From contig QHXD01000353.1 of assembly GCA_003223895.1 (NCBI GenBank), forward strand, positions 4,245 through 10,732: a stretch of DNA of 6,488 bases. Reading direction: 5' to 3'. Position numbers and translations under genes: made by a program. Positions within the stretch are counted from its first letter, which is position 1. The number at the start of each line of letters is the position of its first letter. This DNA is from Acidobacteriota bacterium (lineage in GTDB: Bacteria; Acidobacteriota; Terriglobia; 20CM-2-55-15). A model generated the notes under the pieces. The model saw nothing but the letters and a program-made list of their open reading frames with translations, was not told where the DNA came from and did no database searches. Shown one piece after another: positions 1-6,488 of the stretch.

Positions 1-1
1 A

Positions 2-184
2 ACACAGTTTCACCCCGAGAAAAGCCAGCATGTAGGAGAGCGGCTTCTCGATAATTTTGCAAAACTATTAAGATTTATCCGGCAATCGACATCTTGGGGG
101 GCAAGGCCGTCCGGCTGCGTCAAGGCCGCGCCAGTGACGCGACGGTTTACGGCGACCCGGTGGAGATGGCCGTCAAATGGGTGA
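2..184 (+). CDS. hisH: HisH C-terminus, glutaminase subunit of imidazole glycerol phosphate synthase (5' end outside window)
   Basis: HisH hydrolyses glutamine and passes ammonia to HisF for the fifth step of histidine synthesis. Only the C-terminus is present. The frame starting at base 2 reads TQFHPEKSQHVGERLLDNF, the hallmark end of class I glutamine amidotransferases; the His (11-13) and Glu (17-19) of the Cys-His-Glu triad are visible. HisH normally ends a few residues after the LLxNF motif. Here the frame does not stop at the expected place: codon 68-70 is TTA, and reading continues across the first part of hisA to TGA at 182-184, adding 38 unrelated codons. With G instead of T at base 69 the codon would be TGA, overlapping an ATG for hisA. 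I therefore think the natural end is at about base 70 and the tail is a mutation or sequence error. Identity is secure; the 3' end is uncertain. Confidence 0.85.
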   Translation, partial: TQFHPEKSQHVGERLLDNFAKLLRFIRQSTSWGARPSGCVKAAPVTRRFTATRWRWPSNG

Positions 185-561
185 GCCAGGGTGCGGAGTG
201 GCTGCACGTCGTGGATCTTGACGGTGCCTTCGAAGGCAAACCGAAAAATATCGAACTGCTGCGCGACATGGTAGCTGCCCTACCTCTGGCGAAGATTCAG
301 GTCGGCGGCGGCATTCGAAGCATGCTCAGCGTCGAGAGTCTTCTAGACGCCGGAATTCAACGTGTTGTGCTGGGAACTGCCGCTGTTCGGGATCAGACTT
401 TCGTGAAGCAGGCGATCACCGAGCGGACACATAACATCGCGATTGGCATCGATGCTCGTGACGGCAACGTTCAGGTCTCCGGCTGGACCCAGGACTCCCA
501 TATCGGAGCGATTGAACTGGCGCAGAAGCTGGAAGCCCTGGGAGTTCGTCTGGTGATCTAC

Positions 562-563
562 AG
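562..563 (+). other. Deletion junction in hisA
   Basis: Coding sense switches from frame 1 (ending in VIY, codon 559-561) to frame 2 (beginning GPN, codon 563-565), with one leftover A at 562. Compared with the family pattern VIY-TDIARDGMLx-GPN, 29 bases are absent. The leftover ACAGGG context would fit an original Thr codon ACA just before the Gly codon, and hence an ACA microhomology at the two ends, but the deleted bases are not here to confirm that. A 6-base inverted repeat (535-540 GCCCTG, 561-566 CAGGGC) brackets the junction. Confidence 0.75.
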
Positions 564-734
564 GGCCGAACATTGAGGCAATCCGCCAGATGCTCGACAA
601 GACGGAATTGGCGGTTATCGCATCCGGGGGCGTTTCGTCAGTCGAGGATGTCCATCGCCTTGCCGACCTTGACAACTGGCGCCTCGATGGCGTGATCATC
701 GGCAAAGCTCTCTACGAAGGACGCATTCGACTCG

Positions 735-740
735 AGAAGG
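735..740 (+). promoter_or_regulatory. Probable ribosome binding site of hisF
   Basis: AGAAGG lies inside the end of hisA, about nine bases before the hisF ATG at 750. It supports that ATG as the start, which also gives the canonical N-terminus with Arg5 and Asp11. Confidence 0.5.
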
Positions 741-749
741 TGTTGGGCA

Positions 750-1502
750 ATGCTCGCTAAGCGCATCATTCCGTGTCTCGACGTTAAGGAGGGACGTGTC
801 GTCAAAGGTATCCATTTTGTGAACCTGCGCGACGCCGGCGATCCTGTCGAGTGCGGGCTGCGCTATTCGGACGAAGGTGCCGATGAGCTGGTGTTTCTTG
901 ACATCACGGCATCTTCCGATCGGCGAAACATTGTTGCCGACATGGTGCGGCGTGTGGCGGACAGCATCAACATTCCGTTCACGGTCGGAGGGGGCTTGCG
1001 GAACGTCGATGATATCCAGGAAATCCTGCGCTGCGGCGCGGACAAAGTGTCGCTCAATACCGCTGCGGTTGACGACCCACACGTCGTGCAGAAGTCGGCC
1101 GAACGTTTCGGCAGCCAATGCATCGTCGTCGCCATCGATGCGCGCCGCGAAAATGGGAACGCCAGGGTTTACACGCATGGCGGCCGCGTTCGCACTGATC
1201 GTGATGCGGTCGAATGGGCGGAGACCGTGGCGGGCCTCGGCGCCGGCGAGATTCTGCTGACGAGCATGGATGCCGACGGGACGAAAAACGGCTACGACCT
1301 TGACCTGACCAGACGCATCTCCAACGCGGTGGCGATTCCGGTTATCGCTTCCGGTGGAGCCGGCAACCTCGAGCATCTCTACGAAGGACTGACCGAAGGC
1401 GCCGCCAGCGCGGTCCTCGCCGCTTCGATCTTTCATTTTCGCGAAGTGACAGTTGCCCAGGCGAAGTCGTATCTCCGGGAGCGCGGAGTCGTGGTCCGAT
1501 GA
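750..1502 (+). CDS. hisF: HisF, cyclase subunit of imidazole glycerol phosphate synthase
   Basis: HisF joins ammonia from HisH to PRFAR, producing imidazole glycerol phosphate and AICAR (step 5 of histidine synthesis; AICAR feeds purine synthesis). The 250-residue product is close to the usual 250-258 and begins MLAKRIIPCLDVKEGRVVKG. Numbering matches the Thermotoga enzyme: catalytic Asp11 (CLDV) and Asp130 (VVAIDARR), and ammonia-gate residues Arg5, Glu46, Lys99 and Glu167. The TSMDADGTKNG phosphate loop at 171-181 carries Asp176. The VGGG (79-82) and ASGGAGN phosphate-binding loops are also present. The start overlaps the hisA end by 11 bases and has a purine-rich ribosome site. The stop overlaps the hisI start as ATGA. 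It is fully intact, in contrast to the genes on both sides, and its preserved gate implies that it evolved with a working HisH partner. Confidence 0.98.
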   Translation: MLAKRIIPCLDVKEGRVVKGIHFVNLRDAGDPVECGLRYSDEGADELVFLDITASSDRRNIVADMVRRVADSINIPFTVGGGLRNVDDIQEILRCGADKVSLNTAAVDDPHVVQKSAERFGSQCIVVAIDARRENGNARVYTHGGRVRTDRDAVEWAETVAGLGAGEILLTSMDADGTKNGYDLDLTRRISNAVAIPVIASGGAGNLEHLYEGLTEGAASAVLAASIFHFREVTVAQAKSYLRERGVVVR

Positions 1503-1739
1503 ACGGCGTCCTTCAAGAGGCGAAGTTCAACGCCGACGGCTTGATTCCGGCCATCGTGCAGGATGCGCGCACACGCGAGATCCTGACCCTCGCCTACATG
1601 AACAAGGAAGCCCTCGAACTTACGATCGAGCGAGGCGAAACGTATTTCTGGAGCCGCAGCCGGCAGAAATTGTGGCACAAAGGCGAAACGTCCGGGAATT
1701 CCCAGAAGGTGGTAAACATTCGCCTTGATTGCGACAACG

Positions 1740-2049
<310 letters not shown>

Positions 2050-2051
<2 letters not shown>

Positions 2052-2064
2052 CCGCGCAGCGGCT
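2050..2064 (+). other. Small hairpin at the his/trp boundary
   Basis: AGCCGC-GCA-GCGGCT is a perfect 6-bp stem with a 3-base loop, overlapping the hisE stop and filling half of the 27-base gap before trpE. No T-run follows (the next bases are CAGTCGGATG), so it is not a standard intrinsic terminator. It could be an RNA processing or stability element, or chance in GC-rich sequence. Confidence 0.4.
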
Positions 2065-2078
2065 CAGTCGGATGAATT

Positions 2079-3530
2079 ATGCAACCGAGTCTGGAAGAAG
2101 TTAAAAAGCTTCAATCGCAGGGTAACGTCATTCCCGTCTACAAGTCGGTTATCGCCGATTTCCTGACGCCCGTTTCCGCATTCCTGAAGCTCGAAAAGGA
2201 TCGGTCGAATGCGTTCCTGCTGGAAAGCGTGGAAGGCGGCGAGACGATCGCCCGGTACTCGTTCCTGGGTGGCGATCCCTTCATGGTCTTACGTTACCGT
2301 GATGGCCAGGGGGTGCAGCCGGCCGAATTCATGCAGAACCTGCGCGCGACCATGGAGCGCTTCAAATCCGTGAAGCTGCCGAACCTGCCGCCGTTCACGG
2401 GTGGTGCAGTTGGGTATTTCGGTTACGAAATGGTACGAACAACCGAGGAAATTCCAAATACCGGCAGGGACGAGCTCGGCATCGACGACGCAGTGCTGAT
2501 GTTCTACAAGACCGTACTCGCCTTCGATCACCTGCGGCACCAGATCCACATTATCTCGAATGTGATTGTGGACGAAACGAAGGGACCCATCGAAGTTCAG
2601 TACAACAAAGCCGTCGAAGAGATCGGTCAGATCGAATCGATACTGCGTTCGCCCCTGGAAGTCCCTCCGGTCACGAGGAATGGCAAAGATGCTCTTGTTC
2701 GATCGAACTTCGATAAAAAGGATTACCTGCAGGCTGTGGCGAAGGCCAAGGAGTACATCGCGGCCGGGGACATCTTTCAAGTCGTTCTTTCGCAGCGGTT
2801 CGAAGTGGACCTTCCGGCATCACCATTCGATATTTACCGGGCGCTTCGGATCGTGAATCCTTCGCCCTACATGTACTTCCTGAAAATGCCGGACACGTCG
2901 ATCGTCGGATCGTCTCCGGAAATGCTGGTGAAGATCCACGATCGGGAGCTTGAATACCGGCCGATCGCTGGAACACTGCCTCGGGGGAAGGATGAAGCCG
3001 AGGACGACGCAAATGCGGAGAAACTCAGTGCCGACGAAAAGGAGCGCGCCGAACACATCATGCTCGTGGACCTGGGCCGAAACGACCTCGGCCGTGTTTC
3101 AAAGTACGGGAGCGTACGGGTCGAGGACCTGATGTTCATCGAGCGCTACTCGCACGTCATGCACCTGGTCTCTTCGCTCAAAGGCGAATTGCGCCACGAC
3201 GTGGACCGCTGGGACGCACTGATGGCGTGCTTTCCGGCAGGAACGGTTTCCGGGGCGCCGAAGGTTCGCGCGATGGAAATCATCGACGAGCTGGAGCCCA
3301 CGAAACGCGGCGTCTATGCCGGCGCCATCATGTACGTGGACTTCAGCAACAATCTCGATTCGTGCATCGCCATTCGCACTCTCGTTGTGCGCGGAAACAA
3401 GGGATACATTCAGGCAGGTGGTGGCCTCGTCGCCGATTCGGTTGCGGAAAACGAGTACCAGGAAACAGTCAACAAGTCGCGGGCGCTGATCCGGGCGATC
3501 AATCTGGCGCAGCGTGGATTCGAATTATGA
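2079..3530 (+). CDS. trpE: TrpE, anthranilate synthase component I
   Basis: TrpE converts chorismate and ammonia (from TrpG) to anthranilate and pyruvate, the first committed step of tryptophan synthesis. The protein has 483 residues. The N-terminal domain has the LLES element (47-50), which with NPSPYMYFL (260-268) forms the tryptophan feedback pocket, so inhibition by tryptophan is likely. The chorismate-binding domain carries GSSPEMLVK, RPIAGTLPRG (294-303), HIMLVDLGRND (326-336), PAGTVSGAPK (386-395) and AGGGLVADS (446-454), all in family order with the Mg-binding glutamates. The start ATG at 2079 follows GGATGA by a short spacer and gives a normal N-terminus. The stop overlaps trpG as ATGA. 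The region near residues 72-85 looks roughly 15 residues shorter than in many homologues, without loss of frame. PabB is excluded by the adjoining trpGDCF genes and the tryptophan-binding motifs. Confidence 0.97.
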   Translation: MQPSLEEVKKLQSQGNVIPVYKSVIADFLTPVSAFLKLEKDRSNAFLLESVEGGETIARYSFLGGDPFMVLRYRDGQGVQPAEFMQNLRATMERFKSVKLPNLPPFTGGAVGYFGYEMVRTTEEIPNTGRDELGIDDAVLMFYKTVLAFDHLRHQIHIISNVIVDETKGPIEVQYNKAVEEIGQIESILRSPLEVPPVTRNGKDALVRSNFDKKDYLQAVAKAKEYIAAGDIFQVVLSQRFEVDLPASPFDIYRALRIVNPSPYMYFLKMPDTSIVGSSPEMLVKIHDRELEYRPIAGTLPRGKDEAEDDANAEKLSADEKERAEHIMLVDLGRNDLGRVSKYGSVRVEDLMFIERYSHVMHLVSSLKGELRHDVDRWDALMACFPAGTVSGAPKVRAMEIIDELEPTKRGVYAGAIMYVDFSNNLDSCIAIRTLVVRGNKGYIQAGGGLVADSVAENEYQETVNKSRALIRAINLAQRGFEL

Positions 3531-4084
3531 TCGTCGTCATTGATAACTACGACTCGTTCACCTACAACCTCGTACAGTATCTCGGCGAGCTGGGTGAAGA
3601 ACTCCGAGTCTTCCGCAACAACAAAGTGACGCTCGAGGAGCTTGAAAGGCTGAAGCCGTCGCGCATCGTGATTTCGCCGGGTCCGGGTATACCGCAGGAT
3701 GCCGGCATTTCCGAAAAAGTAGTTCAGGTCTTTCACAAATCCACGCCGATATTGGGCGTCTGCCTGGGCCACCAAGCCATCGGGGAGGTTTTCGGCGGCA
3801 AGATCCTGCGCGCCCCTACATTGATGCATGGAAAGATCAGCCAGATCTTCCACGACAGTAAAACGCTCTTCAGTGGCTTGCCTCAAGGTTTTCCGGCAAC
3901 TCGCTATCACTCACTGGTTGTTTCGGAAATTCCGACTTGTCTCGAAATCAGCGCGGAAACCAAAGAAGGGGTCGTGATGGGCCTGCGCCACCGTAATTTC
4001 CCGACTGAGGGAATCCAGTTCCATCCGGAATCGATCATGACCATCGTTGGGAAAAATCTCCTGAAGAACTTCCTGAAATCCTAG
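3527..4084 (+). CDS. trpG: TrpG, anthranilate synthase component II (glutamine amidotransferase)
   Basis: TrpG releases ammonia from glutamine for TrpE. The 185-residue product is a class I glutamine amidotransferase. It opens MIVVIDNYDSFTYNLVQYLG, then has ISPGPGIP (49-56, oxyanion loop region) and GVCLGHQ with nucleophile Cys79. RYHSL (126-130) and QFHPESI with His166 and Glu168 complete the triad. The ATG at 3527 overlaps the trpE stop in ATGA, which matches the near 1:1 subunit need of the complex. The same frame is open further upstream inside trpE, but that extension has no homology and is rejected. PabA is a close relative and TrpG can serve folate synthesis too; position beside trpE makes TrpG the right name. 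Confidence 0.97.
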   Translation: MIVVIDNYDSFTYNLVQYLGELGEELRVFRNNKVTLEELERLKPSRIVISPGPGIPQDAGISEKVVQVFHKSTPILGVCLGHQAIGEVFGGKILRAPTLMHGKISQIFHDSKTLFSGLPQGFPATRYHSLVVSEIPTCLEISAETKEGVVMGLRHRNFPTEGIQFHPESIMTIVGKNLLKNFLKS

Positions 4085-4172
4085 CGGGGGGACCGGACGA
4101 AATGCATATCAAAGAGGCCGCCGAAGGCGGTGTACCGAAAAGTAGCCGGCGGGTGGGCCCCGCGTTAAGAAA
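4085..4172 (+). other. Structured trpG-trpD spacer
   Basis: This is the only gap of any size in the trp half. It starts with a run of six G (4086-4091). It can form CCGCC-GAA-GGCGG (4118-4130), and a 6-bp long-range pair between GCGGGG at 4084-4089 and CCCCGC at 4158-4163 would enclose that hairpin and end ten bases before the trpD ATG. There is no T-run, so termination is unlikely. Such a fold could influence trpD translation or mRNA processing. The stems are short, and the pairing is my reading by eye, not a computed fold. Confidence 0.4.
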
Positions 4173-4176
4173 ATGA
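4102..4176 (+). CDS. Possible 24-codon micro-ORF coupled to trpD
   Basis: An ATG at 4102 opens a 24-residue frame beginning MHIKEAAEGG and ending GPALRK. Its TGA at 4174-4176 overlaps the trpD ATG as ATGA. A G-run lies about ten bases before it as a possible, non-canonical ribosome site. The peptide has a basic C-terminal half and no Trp residues, so it is not a classical attenuator leader. trpD itself lacks a good Shine-Dalgarno sequence (TTAAGAAA), and reinitiation from this frame could supply ribosomes. I recognise no homologue. It may be a translational coupler, the remnant of an older start region, or chance in an 88-base spacer. Confidence 0.35.
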   Translation: MHIKEAAEGGVPKSSRRVGPALRK

Positions 4177-5180
4177 TTGTTGACGCCATCCAGAAGCTCA
4201 CAGAGCATGTAGACCTGAGCGAGCAGGAAGCCCGCATGTCCATGGAACAAATCATGGCGGGCCAGGCAACGGACGCTCAGATCGGAGCTTTTCTCACGGC
4301 GCTGCGGATGAAAGGCGAGACTCCGGCCGAGTTGATCGGATTCGCCAGAGTGATGCGTGAGAAGGCCGAGCCACTATGGGACGGCGAAGTTCCTGATGTG
4401 CTCGACACGGCGGGTACCGGCGGCGATCGATGCGGCACGTTCAACATTTCTACCGCTGCCGCCTTCGTAGTTGCCGGTTCGGGAATCCGTGTAGCGAAGC
4501 ACGGAAACCGGTCCGCCACGAGTAAGTGTGGGAGTGCAGATGTGATGGAGGCCTTACGCCTCGACATCCAGATGCCCATAGAGCGGCTTCGGCGCGCAAT
4601 CAAAGATGTGGGAATCGGTTTTCTGTTTGCGCCAAGGTTCCATAGCTCCATGAAATACGTGATGCCGGCGCGTTCGCAGCTGAAAATTCGAACGGTGTTC
4701 AACATTCTTGGGCCGCTCGCGAGTCCCGCCGCAGCGCGTTTTCAGGTGGTCGGAGTATTTTCGCCCACCCTGATGGATCTCATGGCAAACGCGCTCCTGG
4801 GGTTGGGACTGGATTGCGCTCTCGTGGTACACGGTGCCGATGGTGTGGATGAGGTTTCGATCTCGACCAAGACCAACGTTGTGGAAATGCGGCGGGGTGA
4901 AATAAGAAAGTTCACAATCAATCCCGAAGACCTCGGGATCACACCCGCGCCGGCGGAAGCTATACGCGGTGGCGACGCTGCGACCAACGCGGGCATCATC
5001 GAAGCGATTCTCAAGGGTGAATCGGGACCGCGCCGCAGCGTCGTCTTGCTGAATGCCGCGGCCGCTATTTTCGCGGGGGGGGCGGTCCACACTTTGAAAG
5101 AAGGTATGGCAGCGGCTGCAAATTCGATCGACAGCGGCGCGGCCTGGAAGACGTTGTGCCGGCTGAGGGAGTTCGCGTAA
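4173..5180 (+). CDS. trpD: TrpD, anthranilate phosphoribosyltransferase
   Basis: TrpD transfers phosphoribose from PRPP to anthranilate, the second step of tryptophan synthesis. The 335-residue product has the normal length and the two-domain pattern of nucleoside phosphorylase/phosphoribosyltransferase class III enzymes. The helical N-terminus reads DLSEQEA...MEQIMAGQATDAQIGAFLTALRMKGET. The PRPP loop is DTAGTGGD (78-85), followed by FNISTAAAF (90-98) and KHGNRSATSKCGSADV (109-124). An Arg at about 167 corresponds to the anthranilate-contacting Arg, and the Mg-binding Asp-Glu pair is at 226-227 (GVDEVS). The ATG at 4173 gives the standard N-terminus but has only a weak ribosome site, and it overlaps the stop of a preceding 24-codon frame. 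An eight-G run near 5075-5082 encodes Gly-Gly without shifting frame. Confidence 0.97.
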   Translation: MIVDAIQKLTEHVDLSEQEARMSMEQIMAGQATDAQIGAFLTALRMKGETPAELIGFARVMREKAEPLWDGEVPDVLDTAGTGGDRCGTFNISTAAAFVVAGSGIRVAKHGNRSATSKCGSADVMEALRLDIQMPIERLRRAIKDVGIGFLFAPRFHSSMKYVMPARSQLKIRTVFNILGPLASPAAARFQVVGVFSPTLMDLMANALLGLGLDCALVVHGADGVDEVSISTKTNVVEMRRGEIRKFTINPEDLGITPAPAEAIRGGDAATNAGIIEAILKGESGPRRSVVLLNAAAAIFAGGAVHTLKEGMAAAANSIDSGAAWKTLCRLREFA

Positions 5181-5193
5181 TTAGGCGAAACAG

Positions 5194-5985
5194 ATGAAGC
5201 ATCTGGATAGCACGCATATACTGACGCGGATTATCGAAGCCAAACAAAAGCGGCTTCAGATATCGCGGACGCGTGTGCCTGACGCCGTCGTGAAGAAAAT
5301 GGCGGCCACCGCCAAAGCTGCACCCTCTTTTCGAGCAGCCCTGGAGAACTCCAGACGGGTGCGCTTGATTGCCGAAGTCAAGAAGGCATCGCCATCCAGG
5401 GGAGTCCTTAAAGCCGATCTGAATGTGGGGCAGCTGGCAGCAATGTACGCAGAAGGAGGAGCGTCCGCCATATCCGTTGTTACCGAAGAAGACTTCTTTC
5501 AGGGTGACCTCGGCTGGGTGGGCACAATCCGGCAGGCTTCGAGCCTCCCGGTTTTGCGCAAGGACTTCATCTCCGATGAATTTCAGGTCTACGAAACCCG
5601 CGCATGCGGCGCCAGCGCGATTCTCTTCATCGTTGCGATGCTCGAACCCTCGGAACTGAAAGAGCTCCTGATGCTTGCTCAGGAACTGAAGCTCGACGCG
5701 CTCGTTGAGGTTCACGATGAAACAGAACTCGGCGAAGCCCTCGAAGCAGGCGCCTCCATCATTGGTGTGAACAATCGGGACTTGAAGACCTTCAACGTCG
5801 ATGTTCAAACTTCCGTCCGGCTTGCGAAACTGATTCCTGACGACCGGCTGTTCGTCGTCGAGAGCGGGTTGAACAGCAAGAACGACCTCGAGCAGTTGCT
5901 GCATGCCGGCGCCGACGCGTTCCTGGTCGGAGAATACTTTGTCACCGCCGCGGATCCCGCCGCCGCACTTCGAGGTCTGCTGTGA
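5194..5985 (+). CDS. trpC: TrpC, indole-3-glycerol phosphate synthase
   Basis: TrpC closes the indole ring by decarboxylating CdRP to indole-3-glycerol phosphate, the fourth step of tryptophan synthesis. It is a monofunctional (beta/alpha)8 barrel of 263 residues, with an extra N-terminal helix region typical of the family. Active-site residues are all visible: Glu61 and Lys63 in IAEVKKASPSRG, general acid Lys123 in VLRKDFI, Glu172 in ALVEVHDE, Asn193/194 in GVNNRDLKTF and Ser224 in VVESG. The phosphate loop is FLVGE near the C-terminus. The ATG at 5194 lies 13 bases after the trpD stop with a minimal AGG ribosome site. Its TGA overlaps the GTG start of trpF. It is not fused to TrpF, unlike the E. 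coli enzyme. Confidence 0.97.
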   Translation: MKHLDSTHILTRIIEAKQKRLQISRTRVPDAVVKKMAATAKAAPSFRAALENSRRVRLIAEVKKASPSRGVLKADLNVGQLAAMYAEGGASAISVVTEEDFFQGDLGWVGTIRQASSLPVLRKDFISDEFQVYETRACGASAILFIVAMLEPSELKELLMLAQELKLDALVEVHDETELGEALEAGASIIGVNNRDLKTFNVDVQTSVRLAKLIPDDRLFVVESGLNSKNDLEQLLHAGADAFLVGEYFVTAADPAAALRGLL

Positions 5986-6488
5986 CGCGCGTCAAGATCT
6001 GCGGCATTACCGAATTCGAAGACGCCCGCGACGCCGCGTTGCTTGGTGCCGATGCCATCGGCCTGAACTTCCACCCGAAGAGCCCTCGGTACATCGATCC
6101 ATCGAGAGCGTCAAAGATCCTCGAAAAGATTCCTCCGTTTGTCACTACAGTCGGGGTTTTTGTCAATCACCCCGATCCGCAGAACCTCGAAGACTTTGCC
6201 CTGTCACTCGGTCTGCATGCCGTTCAGCTTCATGGAAACGAAACGCCGGATTACTGCTCGATGATCCAGCGGGTCAAAGTGATCAAGGTATTCAAAGTCG
6301 ATTCGAACTTTCGCGTGGATTCCCTGAGGAACCACGGCAGCGGTACGTTCCTTTTGGATAGCTGTGCGCCCGGAACCGGAGCGACATTCAACTGGAACCT
6401 GGTGTATGGCGCGAACGCTTTCGGTTCGATAATCATCGCGGGTGGATTGACCTCGGATAACGTTTCGGAAGTTGTGACGACACTGCAT
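5982..6488 (+). CDS. trpF: TrpF, phosphoribosylanthranilate isomerase (3' end outside window)
   Basis: TrpF isomerises phosphoribosylanthranilate to CdRP, the third step of tryptophan synthesis, by the same Amadori chemistry as HisA. The first 169 codons are present, lacking perhaps 30-40 residues of the usual 200 or so. The start is GTG at 5982, overlapping the trpC stop as GTGA. It gives MTRVKICGIT with the catalytic Cys at 7 and no upstream alternative. Other family signatures are IGLNFHPKSPRYI (26-38), VGVFVNH, AVQLHGNE (80-87), LLDS with the catalytic Asp126, and IIAGGLTSDNV (151-161). The loop after Asp126 (CAPGTGATFNW) is short compared with the GGTG type of many bacteria, but E. coli TrpF also has a short version, so I do not read it as damage. 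trpB and trpA would be expected next. Confidence 0.95.
   Translation, partial: MTRVKICGITEFEDARDAALLGADAIGLNFHPKSPRYIDPSRASKILEKIPPFVTTVGVFVNHPDPQNLEDFALSLGLHAVQLHGNETPDYCSMIQRVKVIKVFKVDSNFRVDSLRNHGSGTFLLDSCAPGTGATFNWNLVYGANAFGSIIIAGGLTSDNVSEVVTTLH

Larger units (their letters stand above)
67..760 (+). pseudogene. hisA: HisA, ProFAR isomerase, frameshifted by an internal deletion
   Basis: HisA isomerises the ProFAR aminoaldose to the ketose (step 4 of histidine synthesis) in a (beta/alpha)8 barrel. The first part, 67-561 (165 codons), begins IKIYPAIDILGGKAVRLRQG with catalytic Asp8. It continues through VVDLDGAF, VGGGIRS and the second catalytic Asp129 in IGIDARDG, ending ALGVRLVIY. That frame then stops at 574-576. 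The C-terminus continues in the +1 frame from 563 (GPNIEAIRQML, IASGGVSSVED, GVIIGKALYEG) to TAA at 758-760. Missing between them is the loop normally reading close to TDIARDGMLx, about 10 residues. 165+10+65 gives 240, the usual family length, so about 29 bases are lost. This loop holds the catalytic Thr and a phosphate-site Asp. The expected start codon is ATT (67-69). A TTG start at 94 would drop Asp8 and strand 1. It cannot be functional as written. Confidence 0.88.

Noticed and set aside
94..576. TTG at 94 as the hisA start
   Set aside because: It would remove the first barrel strand and catalytic Asp8 (KIYPAIDI), which are clearly encoded upstream in the same frame.
559..577. Programmed +1 ribosomal frameshifting in hisA
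   Set aside because: A frameshift would not supply the roughly ten missing catalytic-loop residues, and no slippery sequence or stimulatory structure of a known kind is evident. The same argument applies at 1770 in hisIE.
696..1436. Long antisense open frame opposite hisF
   Set aside because: It is a complementary-frame shadow of a GC-rich gene; no family motifs, ribosome site or low-complexity-free domain pattern is visible.
2052..2078. Trp attenuator leader before trpE
   Set aside because: Only 27 bases are available, with no Trp-rich leader peptide, no alternative stem set and no T-run.
3227..3526. Upstream extension of the trpG frame into trpE
   Set aside because: The extension has no amidotransferase homology and lies inside intact trpE; the ATG at 3527 gives the exact canonical TrpG N-terminus.
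5075..5082. Run of eight G in trpD as a possible frameshift site
   Set aside because: The frame is maintained through it and the protein (AGGAV) is normal for the family.
5065..5904. 279-codon antisense open frame opposite trpC
   Set aside because: trpC on the other strand has every active-site residue; the antisense product shows no recognisable motif and crosses the trpD/trpC junction.
6361..6384. Short loop after Asp126 in TrpF as another deletion
   Set aside because: E. coli TrpF has a similarly short loop, so this is within normal family variation and in frame.

Overview
The window is a dense run of bacterial amino-acid biosynthesis genes, all on the + strand. The end of the histidine operon (hisH-hisA-hisF-hisIE) leads directly into a tryptophan operon (trpE-trpG-trpD-trpC-trpF, the last cut by the window edge). 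Gaps are tiny: there are ATGA or GTGA stop/start overlaps at hisF/hisI, trpE/trpG and trpC/trpF, an 11-base overlap at hisA/hisF, and only 27 bases between the his and trp halves. No promoter or terminator is evident inside, so this looks like one his-trp transcription unit. Base composition is moderately GC-rich. The host is a bacterium. The fused HisIE and compact his-trp layout would fit soil or environmental lineages such as Acidobacteriota, but nothing here fixes the phylum. I see no mobile element, tRNA, rRNA, CRISPR array or new defence-type system.

Region 1-2051 (histidine): the HisH C-terminus is followed by hisA, hisF and hisIE. HisF is intact with every catalytic and ammonia-gate residue in its canonical position. 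Its neighbours are not intact. The hisH/hisA junction reads ATTA where an ATGA overlap is expected, so one base costs both the hisH stop and the hisA start. hisA lacks about 29 bases, including the catalytic loop after strand 6, and shifts frame. hisIE lacks the zinc-binding CHxGxxxC segment plus the linker to HisE and also shifts frame. These lesions affect steps 2-5 of histidine synthesis. The flanking coding sequence is otherwise well conserved, so they are either very recent mutations or errors in the assembled sequence.

Region 2052-6488 (tryptophan): trpE and trpG encode the two anthranilate synthase subunits, trpD the phosphoribosyltransferase, trpC indole-glycerol-phosphate synthase and trpF the phosphoribosylanthranilate isomerase (first 169 codons). 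All are in frame with their active-site residues. trpB and trpA would be expected just beyond the right edge, but this cannot be seen. Between trpG and trpD is an 88-base GC-rich spacer with a 24-codon open frame whose stop overlaps the trpD start as ATGA. It may be a translational coupler.

The two pathways share chemistry. Both use PRPP-derived ribose phosphates and glutamine amidotransferase subunits (HisH, TrpG), and four of the products (HisA, HisF, TrpC, TrpF) are (beta/alpha)8 barrels. HisA and TrpF catalyse the same type of Amadori isomerisation.
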